Positions 12,929 through 12,961 of a DNA stretch of 12,961 nt are shown piece by piece. Position numbers and translations under genes: made by a program. Source of the stretch: Cyanobacteria bacterium OH_CDB_20 (GTDB taxonomy: Bacteria; Cyanobacteriota; Vampirovibrionia; Gastranaerophilales; Gastranaerophilaceae). The stretch is from contig JAEZIX010000021.1 of assembly GCA_023415935.1 (NCBI GenBank), forward strand, positions 1-12,961, read 5' to 3'. The number at the start of each line of letters is the position of its first letter. Within the stretch, counting starts at the first letter, position 1. The notes beneath the pieces are model-generated. The model was given only the letters and a program-made list of their open reading frames with translations, had not been told where the DNA came from and did not search any database.

Positions 12929-12956
12929 TTGTATTTTTTGCTTTTACTGCTATATT
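12929..12956 (+). promoter_or_regulatory. Possible outward promoter at the window edge
   Basis: TTGTAT (12929-12934), a 16-base spacer and TATATT (12951-12956) with TGC before it resemble an extended -10 promoter pointing right, probably to a gene beyond the window. Confidence 0.35.
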
Positions 12957-12961
12957 ATAGA

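Noticed and set aside
1..12961. CRISPR arrays, insertion sequences, phage genes, toxin-antitoxin or defence systems.
   Set aside because: No regular repeats, transposase, integrase or recognisable defence domain was found on either strand.

Overview
This is an AT-rich bacterial chromosomal window with standard code-11 genes, several TTG or GTG starts, sigma70-type promoters and a tRNA with encoded CCA. The gene content (Kup, LemA/HtpX, a Clostridia-like CRP/FNR regulator, half of an rml pathway, a large unrecognised membrane protein) fits an uncultured, probably gut-associated low-GC bacterium. A Gastranaerophilales/Vampirovibrionia-type or Clostridia-like host is my best guess, but no marker gene here settles it.

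Layout. 1-903: tRNA-Gly(GCC) with its terminator, then one very AT-rich orphan membrane protein and a bidirectional terminator. 904-2581 (minus): a 5'-nucleotidase-type metallophosphoesterase split into two overlapping frames by a +1 shift. 2786-5223 (plus): an SGNH-like membrane-anchored protein, then rfbC (rmlC) and rfbD (rmlD), the last two steps of dTDP-L-rhamnose synthesis, which suggests a surface polysaccharide locus. 5220-6269 (minus): a radical SAM protein with its SPASM-like cysteine domain at the N-terminus. 6423-8234 (plus): the potassium transporter Kup. 8238-10429 (minus): a zf-TFIIB protein, LemA and an HtpX-like M48 protease with an added C-terminal zinc ribbon, in one tight operon. 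10500-11985 (plus): a promoter, a 24-residue Trp-rich leader peptide, an attenuator and a 422-residue membrane protein. 11996-12961: a CRP/FNR-family regulator (minus) preceded by a 31-residue small ORF with its own strong promoter.

The most striking element is 10500-10716. A good sigma70 promoter drives a short RNA that encodes a peptide with tandem Trp codons. Right after those codons the RNA can form three mutually exclusive pairings: anti-antiterminator, antiterminator and intrinsic terminator. This is the classical ribosome-stalling trp attenuator design. The gene it controls is not a trp biosynthesis gene but an unrecognised membrane protein that contains no tryptophan at all. I infer a tryptophan-starvation-induced membrane protein.

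The second region of interest is the right end. The small ORF, two promoters and two palindromes around the CRP/FNR gene look like an autoregulated or redox-responsive regulatory module.
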